A DNA stretch of 64,000 nucleotides from Devosia psychrophila. Lineage in GTDB: Bacteria; Pseudomonadota; Alphaproteobacteria; Rhizobiales; Devosiaceae. Location of the stretch: positions 57,966 to 121,965 of the forward strand of contig NZ_LAPV01000153.1 in NCBI RefSeq assembly GCF_000971275.1, in the 5' to 3' direction. Of this stretch, positions 46,564 to 55,688 are shown one piece after another (position 1 is the first letter of the stretch; each line of letters starts with the position of its first letter). A model generated the notes under the pieces. The model saw only the letters and a list, made by a program, of their open reading frames with translations. It did no database searches and was not told the DNA's origin. The translations under genes were made by a program, and so were the position numbers.

Positions 46564-49092
46564 ATGCCAGGCTCCAGTTTGCCGCAAGTGCCTGCGGAGA
46601 AGGTGTCAGAACTTGTCGAAGAGACGCCATTGCAGAAGGCTTTCGCGACCTTTTTAGAAGAGCAGGCGACCCTCGACCTAAAGGTCTTGCAGCGGCATTG
46701 GCAGGCAGCGCCACGGCGACACGGTGCGCTGCCGCTATATGAGGATGCCGTTTTGGGTCGAACCGGGCGAGCAGCCGCTAATACTGCACTTGTTAGACCG
46801 CTCTCGGGTGGACGCTATGAAATCGCCCTCTCGGGTGCGACGTTCAATGATTGGGTTGATATCGAAGCTGCTGGACGGGATATATCGACGCTCCCACCCG
46901 ATTGCGCCCATGCCCTTCTCGATGCAATTGAGGAGGCGATGCGGGCGCGACACCCAATTCACATGCGGGCTTTTTCCGTCCGCAATGGCGTCGTGAAACC
47001 CTACGATCTTGTGGTATTTCCGCTTGCCAACCGCTGGGGTGGGTTGTTGCTGCTTGCTTATGTGCGGGCGCGTGAGGAACAGTTCGGCATGGTTGATGCC
47101 ATTTTTGCCTCCACCACCGGCGGGCTGCTGGCGCTTTCGCCCACAAAGAACCAAGACGGCTTGACGGATGACTTCCGTGTCATCGCGGTCAACCAAGGCG
47201 GGGCGGACCTTGTTCTGCGCGAGATCGCCGAACTGCAGTGGCAATTGCTTTCAGACCTGTTCCCTCAGTTGAGAGGCACAGGCGCGCTCGATAAGCTGGT
47301 GGCGGTCCACAATAGTGGGCAGGCTGCCGAGTTCGATTTTGTTTATCCGGGCGAAACTGGCGTCCGACATTTCTCAATGCGGGCAGCAGCCATGAACGGC
47401 CTGGTTTCCGCGAGTTTGTTCGACATCACTGAAATCCGAAACCGCGAAGAGTCATTCAAGCTCTTGTTCCAGGATAGCCCACTGCCGATGGTGGTTTATG
47501 ATCCGCAGACTTTGGGCATGCGCGATGTCAATCTGGCCGCCATTGCCCATTATGGTTATGATCGCGAACGGTTTTTGAACCTGATGCTTCATGATTTATT
47601 GCCCGAGGACGACAGGTCGTCTGTCCGCACGGTATTTGCCTCGGGGCCTTTGGAGGCCGGTACTGACGAAGTGTGGCGACAGATCAAAGCAGACGGCTCC
47701 CTCATTGAGGCCAGGGTTTTTTCCCGCCAGGTAGACTTTCACGGTCTGCCGGCCCGCCTTGCGGTTATCGTCGATGTCACCGAGCAGCGCAAAATCGAGG
47801 CGCGTGTCAGCTTCATGGCGCATCACGACGCTCTGACCGGATTGCCCAACCGGGTGCTTTTTCTCGACGAATTGCGCCGAGCCCTGAGCCGTGTCCACCG
47901 TCAGGGCCAGCCCGCCGCAATTCTGTGCATCGACCTCGACTGTTTCAAAGACGTCAACGACACTTTTGGGCATCCGGTCGGTGACGTGTTGCTGCAACAG
48001 GTAAGTGACCGTTTGCGCGCCGCGTTGCGAGACAACGATCTGGTAGCGCGACTTGGTGGCGACGAATTTTCTGTTATTCAGCGCGACCTGGCCGATGCTG
48101 GCGAAGCGGGCCAATTGGCAGAACGCCTCATCGACGTGTTGTCGAAACCCTATGACCTCAAAGGTCAGCAAGTTGTCATCGGCGCCTCGGTGGGGATAGC
48201 ACTCGCCCCCACTGACGGGGAGAGCGCCGACGACTTGCTAAAGAATGCGGACATGGCGCTGTATCGTGCCAAAGACGAAGGACGTGGCGTGTTTCGCTAC
48301 TTCCAGTCCGAGATGGACGCCCGAATGAAGGCGCGACGGCAGCTTGAAATGGAACTGCGTGCCGCACTGATCATGGGAGAGTTTGAACTCTATTATCAGC
48401 CATTCGTTTCGACGGAAACCAACGCGGTGACCGGTTTTGAAGCCCTTTTGCGCTGGAAGCATCCACAACGCGGCATGGTCTCACCTCTAGAATTTATCCC
48501 CTTGGCTGAGGAAATTGGCCTCATCACGCCGATTGGCGAATGGGTCTTGCGCAAGGCCTGCGCCGAAGCCGCAACATGGCCGATTCATATGCGCGTCGCG
48601 GTTAATCTCTCGGCCGTGCAGTTTCGTGGTCACAAACTCACCCCAGTCGTTGCCTCCGCCCTCGCTTCGGCCGGTTTGCGACCCGACCGGCTTGAGCTTG
48701 AAATTACGGAATCGGTTCTGCTGCGCGATAGCCAGGCAAATATCACCACCCTGCATCAGTTGCGGGAACTGGGCGTGCGCATCTCGATGGACGACTTTGG
48801 TACCGGATACTCATCGCTGTCATATTTGCGGTCTTTCCCATTCGACAAGATCAAGATTGATCAGTCTTTTGTTCGAGATATGGCGGCCAATAGCGGCGAC
48901 GCAGCCATCGTCCGCGCCGTGACCGGTCTTGGAGCAAGCCTGGGCATTTCCACAACGGCGGAGGGCGTCGAAACCTTGGCGCAGCTTGAGCAGCTACGGG
49001 CCGAAGGCTGCACGGAGGTCCAGGGTTACTTCTTGGGTCGACCTATGCCGTCGTCAGACATTCCAGCCTTACTCGCCGCGAGAACGGATTGA
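46564..49092 (+). CDS. PAS-GGDEF-EAL protein (c-di-GMP synthase/phosphodiesterase)
   Basis: An 842-residue cytoplasmic signalling protein that can make and/or degrade cyclic di-GMP. The N-terminal 290 residues resemble PAS/GAF-like sensing domains without clear motifs. A PAS domain follows at about 296-410 (LFQDSPLPMVVYDPQTLGMR), then GGDEF at about 415-575 with an intact LGGDEF motif and an upstream RDND inhibitory site, then EAL at about 590-840 with EALLRW, NLS, ELEITES and DDFGTGYSS. Both active sites look intact. The start at 46564 follows AGGAAC. c-di-GMP controls BcsA through PilZ, so a link to the cellulose operon in this window is possible but not shown. Confidence 0.92.
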   Translation: MPGSSLPQVPAEKVSELVEETPLQKAFATFLEEQATLDLKVLQRHWQAAPRRHGALPLYEDAVLGRTGRAAANTALVRPLSGGRYEIALSGATFNDWVDIEAAGRDISTLPPDCAHALLDAIEEAMRARHPIHMRAFSVRNGVVKPYDLVVFPLANRWGGLLLLAYVRAREEQFGMVDAIFASTTGGLLALSPTKNQDGLTDDFRVIAVNQGGADLVLREIAELQWQLLSDLFPQLRGTGALDKLVAVHNSGQAAEFDFVYPGETGVRHFSMRAAAMNGLVSASLFDITEIRNREESFKLLFQDSPLPMVVYDPQTLGMRDVNLAAIAHYGYDRERFLNLMLHDLLPEDDRSSVRTVFASGPLEAGTDEVWRQIKADGSLIEARVFSRQVDFHGLPARLAVIVDVTEQRKIEARVSFMAHHDALTGLPNRVLFLDELRRALSRVHRQGQPAAILCIDLDCFKDVNDTFGHPVGDVLLQQVSDRLRAALRDNDLVARLGGDEFSVIQRDLADAGEAGQLAERLIDVLSKPYDLKGQQVVIGASVGIALAPTDGESADDLLKNADMALYRAKDEGRGVFRYFQSEMDARMKARRQLEMELRAALIMGEFELYYQPFVSTETNAVTGFEALLRWKHPQRGMVSPLEFIPLAEEIGLITPIGEWVLRKACAEAATWPIHMRVAVNLSAVQFRGHKLTPVVASALASAGLRPDRLELEITESVLLRDSQANITTLHQLRELGVRISMDDFGTGYSSLSYLRSFPFDKIKIDQSFVRDMAANSGDAAIVRAVTGLGASLGISTTAEGVETLAQLEQLRAEGCTEVQGYFLGRPMPSSDIPALLAARTD

Positions 49093-49439
49093 AGCTCAAG
49101 TCAAAATGCGGACAATGGCCAATAGCCGTGATTGACAGGCAGTCGAACTTCTCGTGGGCAATGGTGTGCTGGCAGCGCACTTCAGATACCAAAGCAGACA
49201 GGCTGAAATATGCTTTGCCCTTGGCCTTCTTTGGCGCCGTCAGAAATTGAGGTGGGTAGCCACAGTCCGTTTTTCTGCAGAGGGTCTCATCCACAGAAAC
49301 GCCCAATCTAGCTGGCAGCATATTGACGGAACGCTCATTGCCGTTTCGCTGTCATACGTCGGCTAGCGCCTAACCAAGCAGCGCGATCGCCCACATCACG
49401 AAGGCGATATCGGCCGCTCCGGCCACCACGCGATCCTCA
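49093..49439. other. Intergenic stretch before the ISL3 remnant
   Basis: About 350 bases. Short frames on both strands lack ribosome-binding sites and recognisable domains. The region probably contains the left boundary of the transposon remnant, but I could not identify terminal inverted repeats. Confidence 0.4.
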
Positions 49440-50649
49440 GCTGGATCGAGCCGCCGCTCGGCCCTTCAGCTTCGCCGAGCGTTTGATGGTGCCGGTCAGC
49501 AACGACACCTTGCTTCGCGTGGTCCGACGGCGCGCTGCAACGCCCGTGGAAACGCTCGGCGTGATCGGTATCGACGACTTCGCCTGGCGGCGCAATCATC
49601 GTTACGGGACGATTGTGTGCGACCTGGAGCGCCGCCGGACGGTTATACTGCTTCCTGACCGAGAGTCGGCAACCTCGGAAGCTTGGCTACGACATCATCC
49701 GTCGATCAGCATCGTCGCCCGTGATCGCGGCGGTGGATATGGTGAAGCCGTCAGAAAGGCGTTGCCCCAGGCAACCCAGGCCGCAGATCGGTGGCATCTC
49801 GTGGAGAACGCAAGCCGCGCCTTCCTCGACGCCGTGCGTAAATCCATGCGCCAGATCCGCTCCGTGATCGGCACCGCCGTCGTCAATCCTGATCTCCTCA
49901 GCGCCGCCGAGCGCCTCCAATATGAGGGATATCTATATCGGGAAGAGGCGAACACTGCGGTCCTGACGCTTTGGAAGGAGGGGATGCCGATCAAGCAAAT
50001 CGTGAAGCGCACCGGTCACGCTCGCCAAACCGTTCGCCGGATCGTTCGCGGCGAACGAAATGACGTCTTCCGGCCTCGCCAAAGCTCGTTGGAGGCTGAG
50101 CTTCCCTGGCTCGACGCCCATTGGGATGCCGGCAAGCGGAATGCCTCAGCTCTATGGCGCGCCATGAGAGAGCGAGGTTACCGCGGCAGCTTGAGGGTCG
50201 TATCCGAATGGGCGACACGCCGTCGTCGTGCCGAAAAGACTGACGCGAGCAGCTTGGCGCGTGTCCCCTCCGCACGCACGATCGCGCGACTGATGACGAT
50301 TGGACGCGACCACCTCACCAAATAGGAAACCGCCACAATCGCTGCCGTCGAACAGGGCGTTCCATCTCTCGTTGATGCGCGTGAAATCATCGCCGACTTC
50401 CACGCCATGATCCGCAAGAAGGACGTGAAGAAGTTGATGTCGCGGCTTGAGCGCGCTTCTCAAAGCCTCGTGGCTTCTTTCGGGAACGGCGTCACAAAAG
50501 ACCAAGAGGCGGTCCGGGCCACGATCTTATCGCCGTGGTCCAACGGGCAGACCGAAGGCCAGATCACAAAGCTCAAACTGGTGAAACGCCAAATGTACGG
50601 GCGTGGAAAGATTGACCTGCTGCAAGCACGATTGATCGGCGCAGCGTGA
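49440..50649 (+). mobile_element. ISL3-family transposase remnant
   Basis: The DDE transposase core is recognisable: VETLGVIGIDDFAWRRNHRY, PDRESATSEAWLRHHPSISI, VARDRGGGYGEAVRKALPQA and AADRWHLVENASRAFLD. The N-terminal zinc-ribbon and helix-turn-helix of ISL3 transposases are missing. An in-frame TAG at 50323 splits the protein; the same frame continues through SPWSNGQTEGQITKLKLVKR, a hallmark of the C-terminal catalytic Glu region, to TGA at 50647. The copy is inactive: 5-prime truncated and carrying a nonsense mutation. It lies between the GGDEF-EAL gene and a reductase fragment, marking an old insertion. Confidence 0.85.
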
Positions 50650-50737
50650 CCTCTCAAACAGCAGCGAATATGCGTCAGAGCCCCTGTTGCACGCCGATAG
50701 GGGGCCCTTATCCGGCGCCGATTGACAGGGCTGAGAG

Positions 50738-51087
50738 GCCGAGGCACGAAAGACGCATGGTGAGGTCGTCGTGATTGTCGAACACATGGACGAGAACGAC
50801 CGGGCGCAGGCCGAGCGCCGCACCGAAGGCTTTATCAAGCTGATCCTGGCGAGTGGCGGAAAGGTGCTCGGCGCCACCATCGTAGCGCCTCACGCGGGCG
50901 AAATGATCAGTCTCAGGGCTTGGTGATTTCGGGCAAGGTGAAGCTTTCAGCCGTCGCCTCCATGATTGCGCCCTACCCAACCCTGGCCAAGATATCCAAG
51001 CGCGCTGCGAGCGCCTATTTCAAGCCCAGGCTGTTTAGGCGCCTGCCAAGAGCTTGGGTTGGACTGGTGCAGAAGGTCCTGCCGTGA
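50738..51087 (+). pseudogene. C-terminal fragment of a pyridine nucleotide-disulfide oxidoreductase
   Basis: The sequence encodes the dimerisation domain of a dihydrolipoamide-dehydrogenase or mercuric-reductase-like flavoprotein: DENDRAQAERRTEGFIKLIL, GGKVLGATIVAPHAGEMISL, then VISGKVKLSAVASMIAPYPT and LAKISKRAASAYFKP. A one-base loss near 50917 shifts the frame between these parts, and the N-terminal two thirds (FAD and NAD domains) are absent. It directly follows the ISL3 remnant, which may have caused the truncation. It ends 5 bases before the convergent esterase gene. Confidence 0.75.
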
Positions 51088-51091
51088 AACG

Positions 51092-51766
51092 TCAGGGTTC
51101 TACCCGTTGAACCAACTCTTTCACCAGTGGCATGATGTTGGCCACGATCACCGCGACCCCAGCCGCATTAGGGTGGCGCAGGTCCGACTGGTTGAGCTCG
51201 CGATCCAGCGCAACTCCATTGAGGAAGAAGGGGTAGAGCAGCGCGCCGTGCCTTTTAGCCAACTCGGGATAGATGGCGTCGAATTCAGACACATAGTCGC
51301 TGCCCAGCCCGCGATTGGCCATCATACCCAAAACCAGAACCGGCACCTCGAGCGTATCGAACCGCGCCATCATCGCTTCGAGGTTCGCGCGCACCTCGAC
51401 CGGTGGGAAACCCTGCAACATATCGTTGGCACCGAGCCCGAGAATGACAACGTCGGGCCTGACGCCCAGCGTCCAGTCCAGCCGCGCCAGTCCGTCGGCC
51501 GTGGTATCGCCAGAGACGCTGGCATTCACTAGCTTGGCTTCAGGCCCCAAGTCATCCATCGCTGCCTGCAACTGGCCCATGAAGCTTTCATCGGCGGACA
51601 ATCCCAAGCCTGCAAGCAGGGAGTCGCCATAAAGAAGGATGGTGGGCTCTTCGGCCATCGCCGGCTGCTCCAATACCAAAATCGTGCCGACCAGGGCCAT
51701 TGCGCAGATCGCGCGCTGCGACCATCTTGTCTTAACCAATTCTACCACCGCAATCGTCCTGACCAA
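51092..51766 (-). CDS. TesA-like SGNH esterase (arylesterase/lysophospholipase)
   Basis: A 224-residue exported hydrolase of the GDSL/SGNH family. A signal-type helix near residues 17-38 (AICAMALVGTILVLEQPAMA) precedes block I with the catalytic Ser (LLYGDSLLAGLG), block II Gly, block III Asn (GLGANDMLQG) and block V with Asp and His (DLRHPNAAGV). It is divergent from a YbbA/YbbP-like ABC system, the same arrangement as tesA-ybbA-ybbP in E. coli, which supports the TesA-type assignment. The natural substrate is not known. Confidence 0.9.
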   Translation of the reverse strand: MVRTIAVVELVKTRWSQRAICAMALVGTILVLEQPAMAEEPTILLYGDSLLAGLGLSADESFMGQLQAAMDDLGPEAKLVNASVSGDTTADGLARLDWTLGVRPDVVILGLGANDMLQGFPPVEVRANLEAMMARFDTLEVPVLVLGMMANRGLGSDYVSEFDAIYPELAKRHGALLYPFFLNGVALDRELNQSDLRHPNAAGVAVIVANIMPLVKELVQRVEP

Positions 51767-51783
51767 ATCCTGGCCCCGCTCCC

Positions 51784-52485
51784 ATGACCGACACCATCGC
51801 CCGCATATGGGACATGAACCTGCACCTTAAGTCGGGGGGCAGCGCGCTTCATATCCTGAAATCAATCACGTTTGCGATAAATCCGGGCGAGGTGATTTCC
51901 GTGGTTGGGCCATCTGGTAGCGGCAAGACCAGCCTGCTGATGGTGCTTGGCGGGCTCGAAAAAGCCAGTGGCGGGATCGTCTCTATCGGCGGCACAGACC
52001 TTGCGGGTCTGAACGAGGACCAGCTTGCCGATATGCGCCGGCAGAACATCGGTATCCTGTTCCAGAACTTTCACCTCATTCCCTCGATGACCGCGCTCGA
52101 AAATGTCGCATTGGCGCTCGAAATTGCCTTCGATGACCTACCAGTGGCCGAGATCAGGGCGCGCGCAAAATTGGCGCTTGCCGAGGTAGGGCTGGCCGGG
52201 CGCGAAACCCACCGGCCTAGTGCCCTTTCTGGGGGCGAGCAACAGCGGGTGGGTCTGGCCCGCGCCATCGTGACCCGCCCTAAGCTCCTGTTGGCTGACG
52301 AGCCCACGGGCAATCTCGACCAGGAAACAGCAGCGTTGGCCATCGATCTTCTGTTCAGCCTGGCGCAGCGCACCGAAATGGCCGTGCTGCTAATTACCCA
52401 CGACAATGGTCTCGCCATGCGGGCACATCGCCGCATGCGCATGGACCGTGGGGAATTGCGCGAACTGGAAGCGGCCGTATTATGA
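51784..52485 (+). CDS. ABC transporter ATP-binding protein (YbbA/LolD-like)
   Basis: A 233-residue ATPase of the MacB/LolD group: Walker A GPSGSGKTS, Q-loop ILFQNFHLIPSMT, signature LSGGEQQRVGLARA, Walker B LLADEPTGNLDQ and H-loop LLITHD. All motifs are intact. It is coupled by a 4-base overlap to the large FtsX-type permease downstream and divergent from the TesA-like esterase. This three-gene layout is conserved across proteobacteria; the proposed role is extraction or export of a lipid-like molecule at the inner membrane, which has not been demonstrated for this protein. Confidence 0.9.
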   Translation: MTDTIARIWDMNLHLKSGGSALHILKSITFAINPGEVISVVGPSGSGKTSLLMVLGGLEKASGGIVSIGGTDLAGLNEDQLADMRRQNIGILFQNFHLIPSMTALENVALALEIAFDDLPVAEIRARAKLALAEVGLAGRETHRPSALSGGEQQRVGLARAIVTRPKLLLADEPTGNLDQETAALAIDLLFSLAQRTEMAVLLITHDNGLAMRAHRRMRMDRGELRELEAAVL

Positions 52486-55028
52486 GACGCCTGCAAGGCT
52501 GGTTGCGCGTCGCACTGATCGACCTGCGCGGCAGCGCCAGACGGTTCGTCATCCTGATGGCCTGCCTCGCCTTGGGTGTGGCCGCTATCGGCACCGTCAG
52601 TGCCGTGCGCAGCAGCGTCGAGGCCGCCATCGAACGCGATGCCAGGCTCATCCTAGGGGGCGACCTGGAACTACGATCCCAGCGCAACGATGTCGAGAAC
52701 CGAGTTGTCGAGGCGCTGGACGCGCTGGGGCGTGTCAGCCGCGAAACCGAGCTAAATGCCCAGGCTGCGGCTAACGGCAAGAGCGCGTTCCTTTCGCTTC
52801 GGGCCGTGACCGACGCCTACCCCCTGGTGGGGCAGCTCAGCCTGGCTGGCGAGGCGCAAGGGGAGGACATGGCTGACCTGCTTGCGGATCGGAGCGGCCG
52901 CTTCGGATTACTGCTCTCTCGACAGGCGGCACTGCGCCTTGACGTGCAGGTCGGCGAGACCGTCCGCATTGGCGCCCTCGATGTCGAATTGCGCGGTATT
53001 ATTGAGACGCTACCCGATCAGGCGACTGCGGGTTTCCAGCTTGGGGCCCCCGCCCTGATTTCGAGCGCGGCGCTCGCACCGGCCGGACTACGCGAGGAAG
53101 GCGTGCTCAGCCAGTTCCGTTACAAGGTCCTCTTGGACGACAGCGATTTCGAGACCGCACGCGTTGCGCTGGAAGAGGCATTCCCGGATGGAGACTGGCA
53201 AATCCGCTCGCCCCGCCAGGCGACGGCGACTATTGCGCGGTTCATCGGCGTGTTTGGCAATTTCATGCTGCTGGTCGCCCTTTCATCCTTGATGGTTGGT
53301 GGCTTGGGCGCGGCCAATGCCGTGGCCGCCTATGTAGGCGAGCGGCAGGTGGCTATTGCAACCATGCGTTCGCTCGGCGCAAAGGGCAGCCGAGTGCTGT
53401 TCCACTTCCTGGTTCAGATCGCCGTCCTATCGCTTGTCGCCGTTGGCATTGGCCTGGTGATCGTCGCGGTGGCGACACTGGCGTTGCTCCCCTTGCTGTC
53501 GGACCTGATCGGTCTCTACTTGCCGCCCGCACCGGACCTTAGATCTATGCTGGTCGCAAGTGCGATCGGTTTGGTCACGGCCCTTATTTTTTCCTGGGTG
53601 CCCTTGCTGCAGGCGCGCAGCGTCCGGCCGGCTCTGCTGTTCCGCGCCGGATCGAGCAACGCGATGGAAGGCCTCGCCTGGCGGGCCATGCTCGCACCCG
53701 CCTTCGTCGTGCCGCTCCTTGTCGGGTTCGCTGGACTGTTCGGCCTCACCCTGCTCATCGCCAACGATCTTTGGCTGGTGGCCATCTACTTTGCCGGGAC
53801 TCTGGCTGCCTTTGCTTTATTGCGCCTCGCCGCCGCCTTGTTGCGGCGCCTTCTGATCAAAATGCCGGCCCCACGCCAGCGTCTGTTGCGTCAGGCGGTC
53901 TCGGCAATCATTAGGCCTGGCGCACCAACCACCACCGTCCTGGTCTCGATGGGCATGGGCCTGTCCCTGCTTTTGCTCATCGTCACCACCCAATCCAACA
54001 TAAATGACCAGATTGCCACCGAGGTTAGCGCCGAGGCGCCCGATTTCGTGCTGCTGGACATGAATCGCGACGAGTTGGCGGCTCTTGTTACCTTCGTCGC
54101 CGAGACGCCGTCGGTCGAGACGCTGACGACCATTCCGATGCTGCGGGGCATCATCACCGAACTGAACGGAGCGCCAGCACCATCGAGCGAAGACGTGCCT
54201 CGCGACGTCGCCGACATATTCCGGGGCGACACGGCCATGACCTGGTCGTCAGAGGTTCCGCCTGGCACTGTGATCGACGAGGGCGCCTGGTGGCCGGCGG
54301 ATTATACGGGCCACCCACAGGTCTCTCTCAGCATCGAAATGAGGGACGCGCTGGACCTTAAACTGGGCGACACCATCACCCTCTCCATCGCCGGGCGGCC
54401 ACTGACCATGACCATTGCCAGCTTCCGCACCATCGACTGGCGCAGCCCCGATTTCAATTTCCGCATCATCGTCTCGCCCGGCCTGATAGAGGGCGCGCCG
54501 CAATCCTTTTTCGGCACCATCAAGGCGTCGCCCGGCGAGGCATCGGCCATAGAAGCGGATCTGATCGCAGCCCTGCCGCAATTGACCTTCGTGCCTGTGG
54601 GGGACGCACTGGCTCGCGTACGTTCCGTGTTCGACGGGCTGATCAGCGCCATCGCCCTTGTCTGTGGAACGGCCGTTATCGCCGGCGTGCTCGTCCTGGC
54701 CGGCGCCCTTAGTGTCGGTCGTCAGCAACGCGAGGCCGATGCGGTTGTCATGAAGGTGCTGGGGGCCAGGCGCGCCTTCGTGATCCTGGCGTTTCTGATT
54801 GAATATGCCCTCTTGGGCGCCATCGCGGGGCTCCTGGCAGGACTAATCGCCCTCGCCGGCGCCTGGGCAGCCTCCACCTACCTGCTTGAGATCGGCTTTG
54901 CCGTGCAGCCGCTGCAACTGGTTCTGCTGGCTGTCGGGATCATCATCGTCACGACCGCGACGGGGGCCGCTACGACCTGGTCCGCCATGTCCGCAAGGCC
55001 CGCGGATCGGTTGCGCGAAGACGGTTAG
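52482..55028 (+). CDS. FtsX-like ABC permease (YbbP-like)
   Basis: An 848-residue permease with an N-terminal membrane helix (FVILMACLALGVAAIGTV), a large periplasmic MacB-type domain (about 40-250) and two FtsX blocks: about 255-420 (LLVALSSLMVGGLGAANAVA) and the C-terminal 120 residues (LVCGTAVIAGVLVLAGALSV). Further helices lie between, and a second soluble domain spans about 500-700. Size and plan match YbbP. It works with the ATPase encoded just upstream. Codon use and GC content match the chromosome, so this is core DNA after the remnant region. Confidence 0.9.
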   Translation: MRRLQGWLRVALIDLRGSARRFVILMACLALGVAAIGTVSAVRSSVEAAIERDARLILGGDLELRSQRNDVENRVVEALDALGRVSRETELNAQAAANGKSAFLSLRAVTDAYPLVGQLSLAGEAQGEDMADLLADRSGRFGLLLSRQAALRLDVQVGETVRIGALDVELRGIIETLPDQATAGFQLGAPALISSAALAPAGLREEGVLSQFRYKVLLDDSDFETARVALEEAFPDGDWQIRSPRQATATIARFIGVFGNFMLLVALSSLMVGGLGAANAVAAYVGERQVAIATMRSLGAKGSRVLFHFLVQIAVLSLVAVGIGLVIVAVATLALLPLLSDLIGLYLPPAPDLRSMLVASAIGLVTALIFSWVPLLQARSVRPALLFRAGSSNAMEGLAWRAMLAPAFVVPLLVGFAGLFGLTLLIANDLWLVAIYFAGTLAAFALLRLAAALLRRLLIKMPAPRQRLLRQAVSAIIRPGAPTTTVLVSMGMGLSLLLLIVTTQSNINDQIATEVSAEAPDFVLLDMNRDELAALVTFVAETPSVETLTTIPMLRGIITELNGAPAPSSEDVPRDVADIFRGDTAMTWSSEVPPGTVIDEGAWWPADYTGHPQVSLSIEMRDALDLKLGDTITLSIAGRPLTMTIASFRTIDWRSPDFNFRIIVSPGLIEGAPQSFFGTIKASPGEASAIEADLIAALPQLTFVPVGDALARVRSVFDGLISAIALVCGTAVIAGVLVLAGALSVGRQQREADAVVMKVLGARRAFVILAFLIEYALLGAIAGLLAGLIALAGAWAASTYLLEIGFAVQPLQLVLLAVGIIIVTTATGAATTWSAMSARPADRLREDG

Positions 55029-55294
55029 TTCTCGCTCTGTATGCAAACTTATCTTGATCGCGATAGCCTGCATTCCACGGCACCAATAGACTAGACATTT
55101 GGCGTCCGCTGAAAGCCCGCTTCCATACCGCATATTATGCGAACTCGCTGCGCATCGACTTGGGCCGGTTGGATGATGATCCGCAGTCTTCGCGGCCCCC
55201 CGGACGGTGGCGCTTTCCAAAGTTGGCGCCGATTTGTGGCGCGCGTTGGAGCGTTATGATCGTCGCGACAGTGATCTCGCTTTACAGACCGCGT

Positions 55295-55504
55295 CTAGTC
55301 GACCGCGTCGCTGCCGGCGGTGTCCTGCCCCATCACTCCGGACGGACTGCCAAGTCCCCGCTCGTGGGTGGGCTGACCGAGTATTAAATCCACGCAGTGC
55401 CGGACGGCATCCTGACGGCTGACATAGCCGGGTTGGTGCGCGATCCAAGCGTCGGTGCGCGCGATCATCTCAGAAGTCATGCGTACGGTAATGCGCTCTT
55501 TCAA
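55295..55504 (-). CDS. Ribbon-helix-helix (CopG-like) DNA-binding protein
   Basis: A 69-residue protein whose N-terminal 45 residues (MKERITVRMTSEMIARTDAW, then VSRQDAVRHCVDLIL) form a typical ribbon-helix-helix: a beta strand with alternating polar residues, helix A and helix B. Such proteins act as dimers repressing their own operon, often as antitoxins. No toxin-like gene is next to it, so it may be an orphan or a plain regulator. It stands alone between the YbbP-like gene and the kinase-KaiC operon. Confidence 0.6.
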   Translation of the reverse strand: MKERITVRMTSEMIARTDAWIAHQPGYVSRQDAVRHCVDLILGQPTHERGLGSPSGVMGQDTAGSDAVD

Positions 55505-55688
55505 AGCCAGTCATCCCAGTTGCGCAACTGCATTCTAGCTACACCCGCACACAAGACCAGTTTGAGGCGAAAACGCCAACGGTGGCAGAATAGGAGGGCG
55601 CAAAACACCAGGCCAGTTAGTGCGCTGCACTTCGAGAGGAATAATACTTTGCGCCGCCGGACCAAGCCGGGCAGTCTTGGGACCCCCC

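Noticed and set aside
49043..49321. Minus-strand 92-codon frame after the GGDEF-EAL gene
   Set aside because: It overlaps the end of that gene, has mixed composition and no domain or ribosome-binding site.
35431..50325. Possible stop-codon recoding (repeated in-frame TAG at 35431, 39152, 41612 and 50323)
   Set aside because: TAG is the normal final stop of several intact genes here (for example bcsN and bcsK), and the affected genes also carry a TAA, frameshifts and truncations. Decay explains the pattern better than read-through.
55029..55294. Plus-strand short frame (KVGADLWRALERYDRRDSDL) between ybbP and the ribbon-helix-helix gene
   Set aside because: No start with a ribosome-binding site, no recognised family, and it overlaps the region antisense to the ribbon-helix-helix gene. 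It could be a remnant but cannot be supported.
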